NCBI GenBank assembly: GCA_050246875.1
Contig: JBFWVF010000006.1
Coordinates: 62,001-126,000 of the forward strand
Direction: 5' to 3'
Origin: SHWB01 sp050246875
Lineage (GTDB): Bacteria > Pseudomonadota > Alphaproteobacteria > UBA6615
Length of the DNA stretch: 64,000 nt
Below the pieces are notes generated by a model that made no database searches, was not told the origin of the DNA, and worked only from the letters and a program-made list of their open reading frames with translations. Below are positions 7,582 to 15,309 of the stretch, piece by piece; positions within the stretch are counted from its first letter, which is position 1, and every line of letters begins with the position of its first letter. A program made the translations under genes and the position numbers.

Positions 7582-8475
7582 CTACTCCGCCGCGGCGGCT
7601 TCCTGCGACTGGGCGGCGAAGATCGAGGTGTAGCCGCGCGACCAGTCCGGCGGGATCGGGCAGGGACGCGGGTCGTGATGGGCGTGCGTCGCGCGCCGGC
7701 CGCGCAGCACCTCGTAGGCATGAACCGACGGGTCCGGGTGCGGCGTGTAGGCGATGGCATCGGCCGAACTGTAGGCGTGCAGCAACAGCGGCCGCCCGCC
7801 CTCGCGCCGCGACGGCGGCGAGGCGTGCAGCGTGCGCGAATTGTGGATGGTGATGGTACCCGCCTTGCCCTCGACGTAGCGCACGCCCGAGAGATCGAGC
7901 CCCGCCGTCTCTTCGGCCGTCAGGCAGCCGGTCCAGTTGCCGCGCGCGTCGCGGTGGTCGTAGACCGGCCCCTCATGGCTGCCCGGCAGCACCGCCAGCG
8001 CGCCGCCCGACACGTCGGTGTCGTGCAGGTAGATGCCGATGGTCAGCGGGCTGTAGTTGGTGTGCGGGTAGAAGGGAATGTCCTGGTGCCACTCGACCTT
8101 GTCGTCGCCGTCGTGCCATTTGAAGTTGAGCTTTGAGTGGTGATAGAGCACGTCCGGCCCGACGAGGTCGGCGGCGACGTCAGCGAGCGCACCCTTGGCG
8201 ATGTCCCAGTAGAGCGGGTGCTGCTCGTCCGGCCGCTTGAGGCGGCGCAGCAGCGGCTTCGCCGCCGTGTGGCCCGGCGCCACGTCGAACTTGCGTCCCG
8301 AGCGCGTCACGAAGCGGCTCTCGTCGATGAAGGCGCGCGTCAACGCCAGCAACGCCGCCACCGTGTCGGCATCGACGAAGCCCTCGACGCCGAGATAGCC
8401 GTTGGCGTGATAGAACTCGCGCTGGGCCTGGGTGAGCACGCGCGGGGCGTGCGACAGGATCTGTTCCGGCGTCAT
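7582..8475 (-). CDS. Phytanoyl-CoA dioxygenase (PhyH) family protein
   Basis: A 297-residue Fe(II)/2-oxoglutarate-dependent oxygenase of the PhyH family. The facial triad is visible: H-x-D in EWHQDIPFYPH, and a distal histidine in HNSRTLHASPPS. The preceding LNFKWHDGD and the following GGALAVLPGSHEG are family blocks. A 2-oxoglutarate-binding Arg may lie in PPSRREGGRP. It is cytoplasmic and its substrate is unknown. The gene stands between repeats and a tRNA, with no neighbours hinting at a pathway. Confidence 0.87.
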   Translation of the reverse strand: MTPEQILSHAPRVLTQAQREFYHANGYLGVEGFVDADTVAALLALTRAFIDESRFVTRSGRKFDVAPGHTAAKPLLRRLKRPDEQHPLYWDIAKGALADVAADLVGPDVLYHHSKLNFKWHDGDDKVEWHQDIPFYPHTNYSPLTIGIYLHDTDVSGGALAVLPGSHEGPVYDHRDARGNWTGCLTAEETAGLDLSGVRYVEGKAGTITIHNSRTLHASPPSRREGGRPLLLHAYSSADAIAYTPHPDPSVHAYEVLRGRRATHAHHDPRPCPIPPDWSRGYTSIFAAQSQEAAAAE

Positions 8476-8535
8476 GGCGGCTCCTCGGACGGCTTTGCCC
8501 CAGTCTAGCCGCGCGCGGGCGCCGGCGACAGGGCC

Positions 8536-8609
8536 TGGCTGGGGCGGCAGGATTCGAACCTGCGATCACGGGACCAAAGCCCGTTGCCTTACCGCTTGGC
8601 CACGCCCCA
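8536..8609 (-). tRNA. tRNA-Gln (anticodon TTG)
   Basis: Read on the minus strand, a full cloverleaf is present: acceptor TGGGGCG pairing with CGCCCCA, D arm GCC-AAGCGGTAA-GGC, anticodon stem ACGGG/CCCGT with loop CTTTGGT (anticodon TTG), and T arm GCAGG-TTCGAAT-CCTGC. The discriminator base is G, as usual for tRNA-Gln, and the 3' CCA is encoded (8536-8538). Confidence 0.95.
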
Positions 8610-8666
8610 ACCGGCGGCGGACCATATATGCCGGCGGGCGGGCCGGGCAACAAGGCGCCGCGCGCC

Positions 8667-9332
8667 TCAGCCGATCCCGGCAGCCACCGCCGGCCAGACC
8701 TCGTGGCCACCCTTCCAGATCATCGCGCCGGCGACGTAGAGGATGATGGCGAGGCCGACATAGGCGATCCAGCGGTGGCGCTGCAGCAGGCTGGCGATGA
8801 GCCCCGCCGCCGCGCCCATCAGGGCGATCGACAGGCCGAGGCCGAAGACCAGTACCACCGGGTGCTCGCGCGCCGCGCCGGCGACGGCGAGCACGTTGTC
8901 GAGCGACATCGAGACGTCGGCGATGACGATCTGCCACGCCGCCTGGGCGAAGGTCTTGCGCGGCGCGCCGCCGGCGATGGTGCCGTCGGCGTCGAGGTCG
9001 GCGTTGGCCAGTGCCTCGGCGGCGGCGGCTTCCTCTCGGGCCGAGATGCGCAGTTCGCGCCACATCTTCCAGCACACCCACAGCAGCAGGACGCCGCCGG
9101 CGAAGAGGAGGCCGACGATCTGCAGAAGCTGGGTGGTGACGCCGGCGAAGGCGATGCGGAGGACGGTCGCGGCGACGATGCCGACGACGATGGCGCGGGT
9201 CCGCTGGCGCGCCGGCAGGCCGGCCGCCGCAAGGCCGATGACGATGGCGTTGTCGCCCGCCAGCACGAGGTCGATCATCACCACCTGGGCGAAGGCGGCG
9301 AGGGCGTCGGGCGTTAGCAGGTGATCGAACAA
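8667..9332 (-). CDS. TerC family membrane protein (YjbE/YkoY-type, putative Mn2+ exporter)
   Basis: A 221-residue, roughly seven-helix TerC-family protein. Diagnostic acidic membrane motifs are VMIDLVLAGDNAIVIG in the first helix and IADVSMSLDNVLAVAGAA in a later one; these aspartates bind metal in relatives. A charged cytoplasmic loop (about 90-125) separates the halves. Relatives export manganese and help metallate secreted enzymes. I found no yybP-ykoY manganese riboswitch in the 197 bases upstream. The TRAP operon lies upstream on the same strand, separated by a hairpin. Confidence 0.85.
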   Translation of the reverse strand: MFDHLLTPDALAAFAQVVMIDLVLAGDNAIVIGLAAAGLPARQRTRAIVVGIVAATVLRIAFAGVTTQLLQIVGLLFAGGVLLLWVCWKMWRELRISAREEAAAAEALANADLDADGTIAGGAPRKTFAQAAWQIVIADVSMSLDNVLAVAGAAREHPVVLVFGLGLSIALMGAAAGLIASLLQRHRWIAYVGLAIILYVAGAMIWKGGHEVWPAVAAGIG

Positions 9333-9472
9333 GCGCGCGCCCTGTCAGCGAAGCGGGATCGACGGCCGCTCCGGCGGGGGTTGCGACAACCGGCCGGCGG
9401 TTCCCGGCGCAGCCCTCCGGGATGGGCCGGCCCCACTCCGGCGCGCCCCGCGGCCCCGCACATATGGGGAGG

Positions 9473-9499
9473 CGCGGCGGGGATTAAAGACCCGCCGCG
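9473..9499 (-). terminator. Hairpin between dctM and terC, likely terminator
   Basis: A perfect 9-bp stem, CGCGGCGGG (9473-9481) with CCCGCCGCG (9491-9499), has a 9-base A/T-rich loop (GATTAAAGA). It lies about 30 bases past the dctM stop on the transcribed strand. There is no U-tract, so termination may be weak, or the stem may protect the 3' end. Confidence 0.5.
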
Positions 9500-9529
9500 A
9501 ATTCCGTCCGCCGCCGCGGCAGCCGCCCG

Positions 9530-10834
9530 CTAGAGCAGGATGGCCGGCAGCCAGGTGGCGAGGCCAGGCGCGATGGTCAGGATGACGATGACCAGCAGCG
9601 ACAGCAGGACGAACGGCCCGGTGCCGGCGAAGATATCGACGATCGAGACGTCGTCGCCGGCGACCTGCTTGAGGATGTAGCAGTTGAAGCCGACCGGCGG
9701 CGTGACCAGGGCGATTTCCACCAGCACCGTGCAGATGACGCCGAACCAGATCGGGTCGAAACCGAGATGGACGATGACCGGATACACGAACGGCAGCGAC
9801 AGCAGCAGCATGCCGATCGGGTCGAGCATCATGCCCATGATCAGATAGACGATCACGATCAGCAGCAGCACGACGTAGCGCCCGAGGCCGGAATCAGCGA
9901 TCCAGCCCACCGTCTCGCCGGTCACGTCGGTCAGCACTAGGAAGCTGGTGAAGACGCTGACGGAGACGAAGATGGCGAAGATCATCACCGACAGGCGCGC
10001 GGTATCGAGCACCGCCTTGACGAAGCCGCGCCACGTCAGGCGGCGCATGAGCAGCAGCAGGACCAGCACGACGAACGAGCCGGCGCCGGCCGCCTCGCTG
10101 GGCGTGAAGGTGCCGGAGTAGATGCCGCCCATGACGATGAGGAAGATCAGGATGACCGGCACCAGCTTGACCAGTGACGCCAGGCGCTCGCTCCACGGAT
10201 AGCGCGGGCCGAGGGGGCCGTCGGCCGGCATCAGCGTGCAGCGGATGAGGATGTAGGCGCAGAACAGCGCCGACATGATGATCGCCGGAATGATGCCGGC
10301 GATGAACAGCGCGCCGATGTTCTGCTCCGTCCACAGGCCGTAGATGATCATCAGGATCGACGGCGGCACCAGGATGGCCAGCGTCGACGCGGTGGCGATG
10401 GAACCGGCGGCGAGGCGGATGTTGTAGTTGTAGCGGCGCATCTCCGGCAGGCTGATGGCCGCCATCGTCGCCACCGCGGCGGCCGACACGCCGGTGACGG
10501 CGCCGAAACCCGTCGAGGTGAGGACCGCGGTCACCGCGAGGCCGCCGGGCAGGCGGCCGAACCACTTGTGCACGCATTCGTACAGGTCGCGCCCGATGTT
10601 GCCCTGAAAGACGAGCTGCCCCATGAAGATGAACAGCGGCACGCTGGCGAGGATGAAGTCGGTGCCGCGGGCGACGAGGTTGTTGTAGATCAGCACCGCC
10701 GCGCGCGACGGCTCGAACAGGGCGATGACGCCGCCGATCGCGACGAGGGCGATGCCGAAGGCCAGCGGCACGCCGAGGACGATGAGTCCGACCAGCGCGG
10801 CGATGGCGATGTAGCCGATGGTGGTCCACTCCAT
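9530..10834 (-). CDS. dctM: TRAP transporter large permease subunit DctM
   Basis: A 434-residue inner-membrane protein with about 12 helices, the Na+-driven transport subunit of a tripartite (TRAP) solute importer. Family blocks include VPLAFGIALVAIG near the N-terminus, SVPLFIFMGQLVF, the GFGAVTGVSAAAVATM segment and LVPPSILMIIYG. The C-terminal VEIALVTPPVGFNCYILK block is typical. It is one base downstream of dctQ in a dctP-dctQ-dctM operon. The substrate is probably an organic acid and cannot be told from this subunit. Confidence 0.93.
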   Translation of the reverse strand: MEWTTIGYIAIAALVGLIVLGVPLAFGIALVAIGGVIALFEPSRAAVLIYNNLVARGTDFILASVPLFIFMGQLVFQGNIGRDLYECVHKWFGRLPGGLAVTAVLTSTGFGAVTGVSAAAVATMAAISLPEMRRYNYNIRLAAGSIATASTLAILVPPSILMIIYGLWTEQNIGALFIAGIIPAIIMSALFCAYILIRCTLMPADGPLGPRYPWSERLASLVKLVPVILIFLIVMGGIYSGTFTPSEAAGAGSFVVLVLLLLMRRLTWRGFVKAVLDTARLSVMIFAIFVSVSVFTSFLVLTDVTGETVGWIADSGLGRYVVLLLIVIVYLIMGMMLDPIGMLLLSLPFVYPVIVHLGFDPIWFGVICTVLVEIALVTPPVGFNCYILKQVAGDDVSIVDIFAGTGPFVLLSLLVIVILTIAPGLATWLPAILL

Positions 10835-10835
10835 C

Positions 10836-11381
10836 TCAGTCGCTCCCCTTCGCCAGCCGGAGCGCCCTGCGGACCATGTTGTAGGCGACCGCCAGGCAGA
10901 ACAGCGTGGCGAAGGCGAAGATGGCAGCGGCGAGCGGCCAGTAGGGAATCTTCAGCAGCGGGCTCGCCGTGCCGATCTTCATGAAGGACGGTACGTAGAT
11001 CCATGCCTGCCAGGCGATGAAACCGCCGAAGGCCAGCGCGCCGGCCGTCGCGACGAGGTCGGTGAGGAAGCGCGGCACCGGGCCGTAGCTGCGGTAAAGC
11101 ATGTCCATTCGGACGTGGTAGTCGCCCGCCCACGAATACGGCAGGGCCAGCAGGAACATCAGGATCAGGCTCAGGCCGATGATGTCGTGGGCGCCGAAGA
11201 TCGAAAAGCCGATGAGGGTACGCAGCAACGCCTCAAGGCCGATCAGCAGCGTCATGAAGACGATGAGAACGATCGAACCCCAGCGCAGGATCTCGAAGGT
11301 GATGCGGTCGACGGTCCCGCGCGGCACGTCGATTTCCGCCTCGCCGCCGCCGTCGTCCGGCGCGGTTGGCTGTTCGCTCAT
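10836..11381 (-). CDS. dctQ: TRAP transporter small permease subunit DctQ
   Basis: A 181-residue, four-helix membrane subunit that partners DctM. An N-terminal hydrophilic stretch of about 40 residues precedes the first helix. Recognisable features are FMTLLIGLEALLR, the central LPYSWAGDYHVRMDML block and RRALRLAKG at the C-terminus. The position between dctP and dctM fits the standard order. A strong hairpin lies in the gap from dctP. Confidence 0.9.
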   Translation of the reverse strand: MSEQPTAPDDGGGEAEIDVPRGTVDRITFEILRWGSIVLIVFMTLLIGLEALLRTLIGFSIFGAHDIIGLSLILMFLLALPYSWAGDYHVRMDMLYRSYGPVPRFLTDLVATAGALAFGGFIAWQAWIYVPSFMKIGTASPLLKIPYWPLAAAIFAFATLFCLAVAYNMVRRALRLAKGSD

Positions 11382-11436
11382 GGTTGTCCCCGTGTCGCCG
11401 CCCCTACAGGCGCGCGTCCGACCCCGCTGACGGACG

Positions 11437-11474
11437 GCGGCACGGGCCGGCCCGGCCGGGCAGGCCCATGCCGC
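11437..11474 (-). promoter_or_regulatory. Intercistronic hairpin between dctP and dctQ
   Basis: GCGGCACGGGCC (11437-11448) pairs with GGCCCATGCCGC (11463-11474) with one mismatch around a GC-rich loop. It lies just after the dctP stop. Such stems can let the abundant binding protein be made in excess over the permease by partial termination or mRNA stabilisation. That role is inferred. Confidence 0.5.
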
Positions 11475-11483
11475 CGCGTGCCG

Positions 11484-12680
11484 CTACTCGAACAGTGCGA
11501 TGGCGGGCTTCGAGGCCAGATCGAAGATCTGGTCGTAGGTCATCGCCCGCAACTCCGCGACCTTGGCCTTGAAGCTGTCGACCATCTTGCGCGCCGGCAG
11601 GCCCTTGGCCTCCATGCCGGCGATCCATTCGTCGACCACGGGCTTCAGCGCCGCGTCGACGCGCGCCTTCTCGGCGTCCGACAGCGCGTGCATCTTCATG
11701 CCCGTGTCGATGGCGCGCTGCACGGCCGTACCGGCCGAACGATCGAAGTAGACCTCGTTCGTGGTGTGGTTCCAGCGTGCCGTCCACACCCGCCAGTACT
11801 CGCGCAGGTCGGCCGGCAGCTTGGCGTAGAAGTCCTTGTTCTGGCAGAACTCGATGGGGTTCGCCCAGAGGTTCGTGGTGGTCCGGAACTTCGCCAGGTC
11901 GACCATGCGGAACAGCACGAGGCCGGCGTCGTGGATGGCGAAGATGTCGACCACGCCGGTCTGGAAGCCGCTGTAGTACTCGGCCACCGTCAACGGCACC
12001 GGCAGGGCACCGAGCGCGCGGGCGGTCGCCGTGGCGATGTCGCCCGACGCCAGCATCTTGCGCCCGGCCATGTCCTCGATCTTGTGGATCGGCCGGTCCT
12101 TGGTCAGCGTCTGCTGCGGCGGCGTCATGCTGAAGGCCGCGAACAGCACGTTGTGCGCCTCGTAGCGCTTCTTGAAGAACTCGGGATACAGCAGCGTCAT
12201 GGCGTTGGCCGCCGTCGTCGCACCCTTCTGGTCCCAGTTGTCGACCATGCCGGGAAGCTGGATGCCGAGCTGCAGGTCGAAGCCGCCCGGATTGATCCAG
12301 CTGTAGCAGTGCGACATGTCGGAGACGCCGCCGGACACACCCTCGAAGGCGCCGCGCTGCGAATCGTGCAGCGTGTTGCCCCAGAAGATGCGGAACTTCA
12401 TCTTGCCGCCGGTGTCGGCCTCCATGCGCTTGGCCGCGACCTGCCAGTTTTCGGCGATGACCGCGCTGCCGGCGCCGAGGAAGGTGGAATAGCGGACGGT
12501 GATCGGCGGACCGTCATAGGTGATCTTCGGGCCGTCATAGGGCAGCCGGCCGTCCATCCACTGGTAGATCTTGTTGTTCTCGAAATTCTTGTGCGGATCG
12601 TCCGCCGCCTGCGCCGGCGCCGCCGCGATGAATCCCGCCGTCACACCGATGACGGCAAACGTCCGTGCGATGTCACGCAT
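11484..12680 (-). CDS. dctP: TRAP transporter substrate-binding protein DctP
   Basis: A 398-residue periplasmic binding protein. ATG 12680 is preferred over the in-frame start at 12710 because AGGGAGGGAAACAACG precedes it and a clean signal peptide follows (MRDIARTFAVIGVTAGFIAAAPAQA, cleavage near residue 25). The mature protein has TRAP-binding features, notably ARMVDLAKFRTTTNLW-like and AEYYSGFQTGVVD segments in the ligand domain and a FEGVSGGVSDM block. It probably captures an organic acid for DctQM. It is the first gene of the operon. Confidence 0.9.
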   Translation of the reverse strand: MRDIARTFAVIGVTAGFIAAAPAQAADDPHKNFENNKIYQWMDGRLPYDGPKITYDGPPITVRYSTFLGAGSAVIAENWQVAAKRMEADTGGKMKFRIFWGNTLHDSQRGAFEGVSGGVSDMSHCYSWINPGGFDLQLGIQLPGMVDNWDQKGATTAANAMTLLYPEFFKKRYEAHNVLFAAFSMTPPQQTLTKDRPIHKIEDMAGRKMLASGDIATATARALGALPVPLTVAEYYSGFQTGVVDIFAIHDAGLVLFRMVDLAKFRTTTNLWANPIEFCQNKDFYAKLPADLREYWRVWTARWNHTTNEVYFDRSAGTAVQRAIDTGMKMHALSDAEKARVDAALKPVVDEWIAGMEAKGLPARKMVDSFKAKVAELRAMTYDQIFDLASKPAIALFE

Positions 12681-12822
12681 CGTTGTTTCCCTCCCTGATA
12701 TTCCAGCCATCGGGGCAACGTTCGGCGCCCCGTATCGATTGCGGCTGCCCTCTCGACGGGCGATTTGCGGCTATTGTTCGCCTTGTGGCGGCGACTGTCC
12801 AGCAAGTCGTCGCCCGACGCCT

Positions 12823-13893
12823 TCAGTCGCTGCTGCGGTTGGGCGTCCCGGCGCGGCGCATCAGGTCGAGGTCGGCGGCGACCATTTCGCGCACCAGTTC
12901 GGCCAGGGTGGTGCGCGCTTCCCAGCCAAGCACCCGGCGCGCCTTCGACGGATCGCCGAGCAGCAGGTCGACCTCGGTGGGCCGGAAGTAGCGCGGGTCG
13001 ATCGCCACCACGACGTTGCCCGTGGCCGCGTCGATGCCCTGCTCGTCGACGCCGGCGCCGCGCCACTCGATCCGCCGCCCGGTCTCGGCGAAGGCGCGCT
13101 CGACGAACTCGCGCACCGAGTTGGTCTGGCCGGTGGCCAGCACGTAGTCGTCCGCGACGTCCTGCTGCAGCATCCGCCACATGCCCTCGACGTAGTCGCG
13201 GGCATGGCCCCAGTCGCGCTTGGCGTCGAGATTGCCGAGATACAGGCGGTGCTGCAGCCCGAGTTCGATCGCCGCCACCGCGCGCGTAATCTTGCGCGTC
13301 ACGAAGGTCTCGCCGCGCACCGGGCTCTCGTGATTGAACAGGATGCCGTTCGATGCGTGCATGCCGTAGGCTTCGCGATAGTTCACCGTGATCCAGTAGG
13401 CGTAGGCCTTGGCCGCCGCGTAGGGGCTGCGGGGGTAGAACGGCGTCGTCTCGCTCTGCGGCGTCTCGCGGACCTTGCCGTACAGCTCCGACGTCGAGGC
13501 CTGGTAGTAGCGGCAGCTCGCGACGAGATCGAGGATGCGGATCGCCTCGAGCAGCCGCAGCGCGCCGAGCGCGTCGGCGTTGGCGGTATACTCGGGCGTC
13601 TCGAACGACACCTGCACGTGGCTCTGCGCCGCCAGATTGTAAAGCTCGGTCGGCTTCACCTGCTGGATAAGCCGGATCAGGTTGGTCGCGTCCGTGGTGT
13701 CGCCGTAATGCATGAAGAACCGCACGTCGCCGTCGTGCGGGTCGCGGTAGAGATGGTCGACGCGGCCGGTGTTGAAGGATGAGGACCGGCGCTTGACGCC
13801 ATGCACCTCGTAACCCTTGTCGAGCAGCAGTTCTGCCAGGTAGGCGCCGTCCTGGCCGGTGACGCCGGTGATGAGGGCGACCTTGCGGTCCAT
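12823..13893 (-). CDS. gmd: GDP-mannose 4,6-dehydratase
   Basis: A 356-residue extended SDR enzyme that converts GDP-mannose to GDP-4-keto-6-deoxymannose, a precursor of fucose, rhamnose and perosamine in surface glycans. Motifs are the NADP-binding GVTGQDGAYLA at residues 10-20, RRSSSFNTGRVDHLY, NLAAQSHVQVSF, the ASTSELYGKV block, the catalytic Tyr/Lys in PYAAAKAYAY and the family signature DAKRDWGHARDYVEGMW. Length is normal. No other nucleotide-sugar genes are nearby. It is divergent from the first WSxKGV gene, with 146 bases between. Confidence 0.95.
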   Translation of the reverse strand: MDRKVALITGVTGQDGAYLAELLLDKGYEVHGVKRRSSSFNTGRVDHLYRDPHDGDVRFFMHYGDTTDATNLIRLIQQVKPTELYNLAAQSHVQVSFETPEYTANADALGALRLLEAIRILDLVASCRYYQASTSELYGKVRETPQSETTPFYPRSPYAAAKAYAYWITVNYREAYGMHASNGILFNHESPVRGETFVTRKITRAVAAIELGLQHRLYLGNLDAKRDWGHARDYVEGMWRMLQQDVADDYVLATGQTNSVREFVERAFAETGRRIEWRGAGVDEQGIDAATGNVVVAIDPRYFRPTEVDLLLGDPSKARRVLGWEARTTLAELVREMVAADLDLMRRAGTPNRSSD

Positions 13894-14039
13894 CGGGCGG
13901 CTCTCTGCTCCCCCTTGCCGGGGCGCGGCGGCAGCGCCACAACCCTGCCGCGACGCGGCGGCGGCGACTATACTGAGCGCGTCGCGGCCGGCACAAGTTA
14001 CGGTGGCCGCGCGCTGTCTGGACGGCTGACGGGACCGAC

Positions 14040-14399
14040 ATGAACGATCGCAAGATTCCGTGGAGCCTCAAGGGCGTGTCCGATGACGCCCGCGAGGCGG
14101 CGCGCGCCGCCGCCGAGGCCGAGGGCATGACCGTCGGCGCCTGGCTCGACCTCGCCATCCGCAACGCCGCCGGCCGCGAACTGGGCGCCAACGACGGGCC
14201 GGCCGAGCCGCCGGTCGATGCCCCGGCGCCCCTCCCCGCGGCGCCCGCCGCGGACGATCCGCTGCTCGCCGCGATCCGCGGCATCGCTCGCCAGATCGAC
14301 GATGCCGACGCCCGGGCGCGTGCCTCCGTCGAGCCGCTCGCCGAGGCCGTCGACGAGCTGCGCAGGCGGCTGGAAAAGATGGAAGGCGGCGGCACCTGA
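14040..14399 (+). CDS. Small PodJ-N-like protein (first of three WSxKGV genes)
   Basis: A 119-residue soluble protein. Residues 8-13 read WSLKGV, followed by ARE-A-A-AEGMTVGAWLD, the signature that opens PodJ-type polar localisation factors in alphaproteobacteria. Residues 50-75 are Pro/Ala-rich. The rest (IARQIDDADARARASVEPLAEAVDELRRRLEKME) looks helical and coiled-coil-forming. The same N-terminal block starts the next two genes. I infer a role in cell-pole or envelope organisation, perhaps as a partner of the long protein; this is unproven. The upstream gap has a TATACT box at 13969-13974 but no clear -35. Confidence 0.65.
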   Translation: MNDRKIPWSLKGVSDDAREAARAAAEAEGMTVGAWLDLAIRNAAGRELGANDGPAEPPVDAPAPLPAAPAADDPLLAAIRGIARQIDDADARARASVEPLAEAVDELRRRLEKMEGGGT

Positions 14400-14468
14400 A
14401 CCGGGCGGCGGAATGCGAATGACGTGCAATAGCGCAGCCACCTTACCGCCATGGTGGTCGAAACAGAC

Positions 14469-14553
14469 GTTGCACCCGCGCAACACGTGGCGCGAAACCC
14501 CGAAGCCGCGATTGCCGCGCGGCAACATCCGCGCTAAAGAAGTTATTTATAAT
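14469..14553 (+). promoter_or_regulatory. Two palindromes and a strong -10 box before the second WSxKGV gene
   Basis: In this AT-rich island are GTTGC-N6-GCAAC (14469-14484), the perfect palindrome TTGCCGCGCGGCAA (14512-14525) and a consensus TATAAT (14548-14553). No good -35 is seen 17 bases upstream, which suggests an activator-dependent promoter. The palindromes, 28 and 64 bases upstream, could be its operators. Transcription would give a leader of about 50 bases before the ATG at 14608. Confidence 0.5.
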
Positions 14554-14607
14554 GGACATTTATCTTGCATCCTTGCGGGTTGTCTCTAACTTGCGGCCCA
14601 GTCTGGC

Positions 14608-15270
14608 ATGAGCAGTGCACGTCCTTCGCCCGCGATGTCGCAGAACTCCCCCTGGAGCGTGAAGGGTGTCGACCCCGAAGCGCGCGAGGCGGCCAAGATT
14701 GCGGCCCGACGGCAAGGCCTGCCGCTCGGCCGCTGGCTCTCGCAGACCATCCTGTCGGCGGCGGCGCGCGAACTGAAGGGTGGCGCGCGGCGCGAGCAGA
14801 TGGCCATGGGCAGCGATATCGGCCCCGGCCAGGGCGGCGGCCCGGACAACGTCTTCCAGCATCCGCGCCAGAGTGAGCGGCGCGACCCGTTCGCCGCCGC
14901 GCCACAGGGCTATGCGTCACCGGGCTACCCGCCGCAGCCGGGTTACGGCCAGGCCGGCCCGCCGGCACTGACGCCGGAAGCCATCCTCGAAAGCCTGCAC
15001 AAGCTGGCGAACCGCATCGAACAGTCGGAATCGCGCACGGCCGAGGCCATCGCGCCGATCGCCGAGAAGGTCGGCGAACTGTCGGCGCAGCTCGACGAGA
15101 TGAAGGGACGCGCCGGCACCTCGACCGCGCCCGTGGAGCGCGCCATGATGCGTCTGAGCGAACGTCTCGAACGTCTCGAGGACGGCCGGAACGGTGGCCG
15201 CGGTCGCACGGAAGCTGCCGAAAGCGGCGATGGCGGCGGGCTGCTTCAGCGCCTGTTCGGCCGCGACTGA
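14608..15270 (+). CDS. PodJ-N-like protein with coiled-coil tail (second WSxKGV gene)
   Basis: A 220-residue soluble protein. Residues 16-21 read WSVKGV, followed by AREAAKIAARRQGLPLGRWLSQTI, closest of the three to the PodJ N-terminal signature. Residues 85-120 form a Gly/Pro/Tyr/Gln-rich linker (YASPGYPPQPGYGQ). Residues 125-200 are helical and heptad-like (LHKLANRIEQSESRTAEAI, MRLSERLERLE). The protein ends LLQRLFGRD. ATG 14608 is used, but ATG 14635, nearer the conserved block, is possible. It has its own promoter-like region and ends 39 bases before the long third gene, so those two are probably co-transcribed. Confidence 0.65.
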   Translation: MSSARPSPAMSQNSPWSVKGVDPEAREAAKIAARRQGLPLGRWLSQTILSAAARELKGGARREQMAMGSDIGPGQGGGPDNVFQHPRQSERRDPFAAAPQGYASPGYPPQPGYGQAGPPALTPEAILESLHKLANRIEQSESRTAEAIAPIAEKVGELSAQLDEMKGRAGTSTAPVERAMMRLSERLERLEDGRNGGRGRTEAAESGDGGGLLQRLFGRD

Positions 15271-15309
15271 GCCGCCGGGCGGGATCGGATACGGGCACGG
15301 GTAGCAACG

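Noticed and set aside
9333..9529. Possible manganese (yybP-ykoY) riboswitch upstream of terC.
   Set aside because: I could not find the conserved segments of that class on the minus strand, only a hairpin near dctM.
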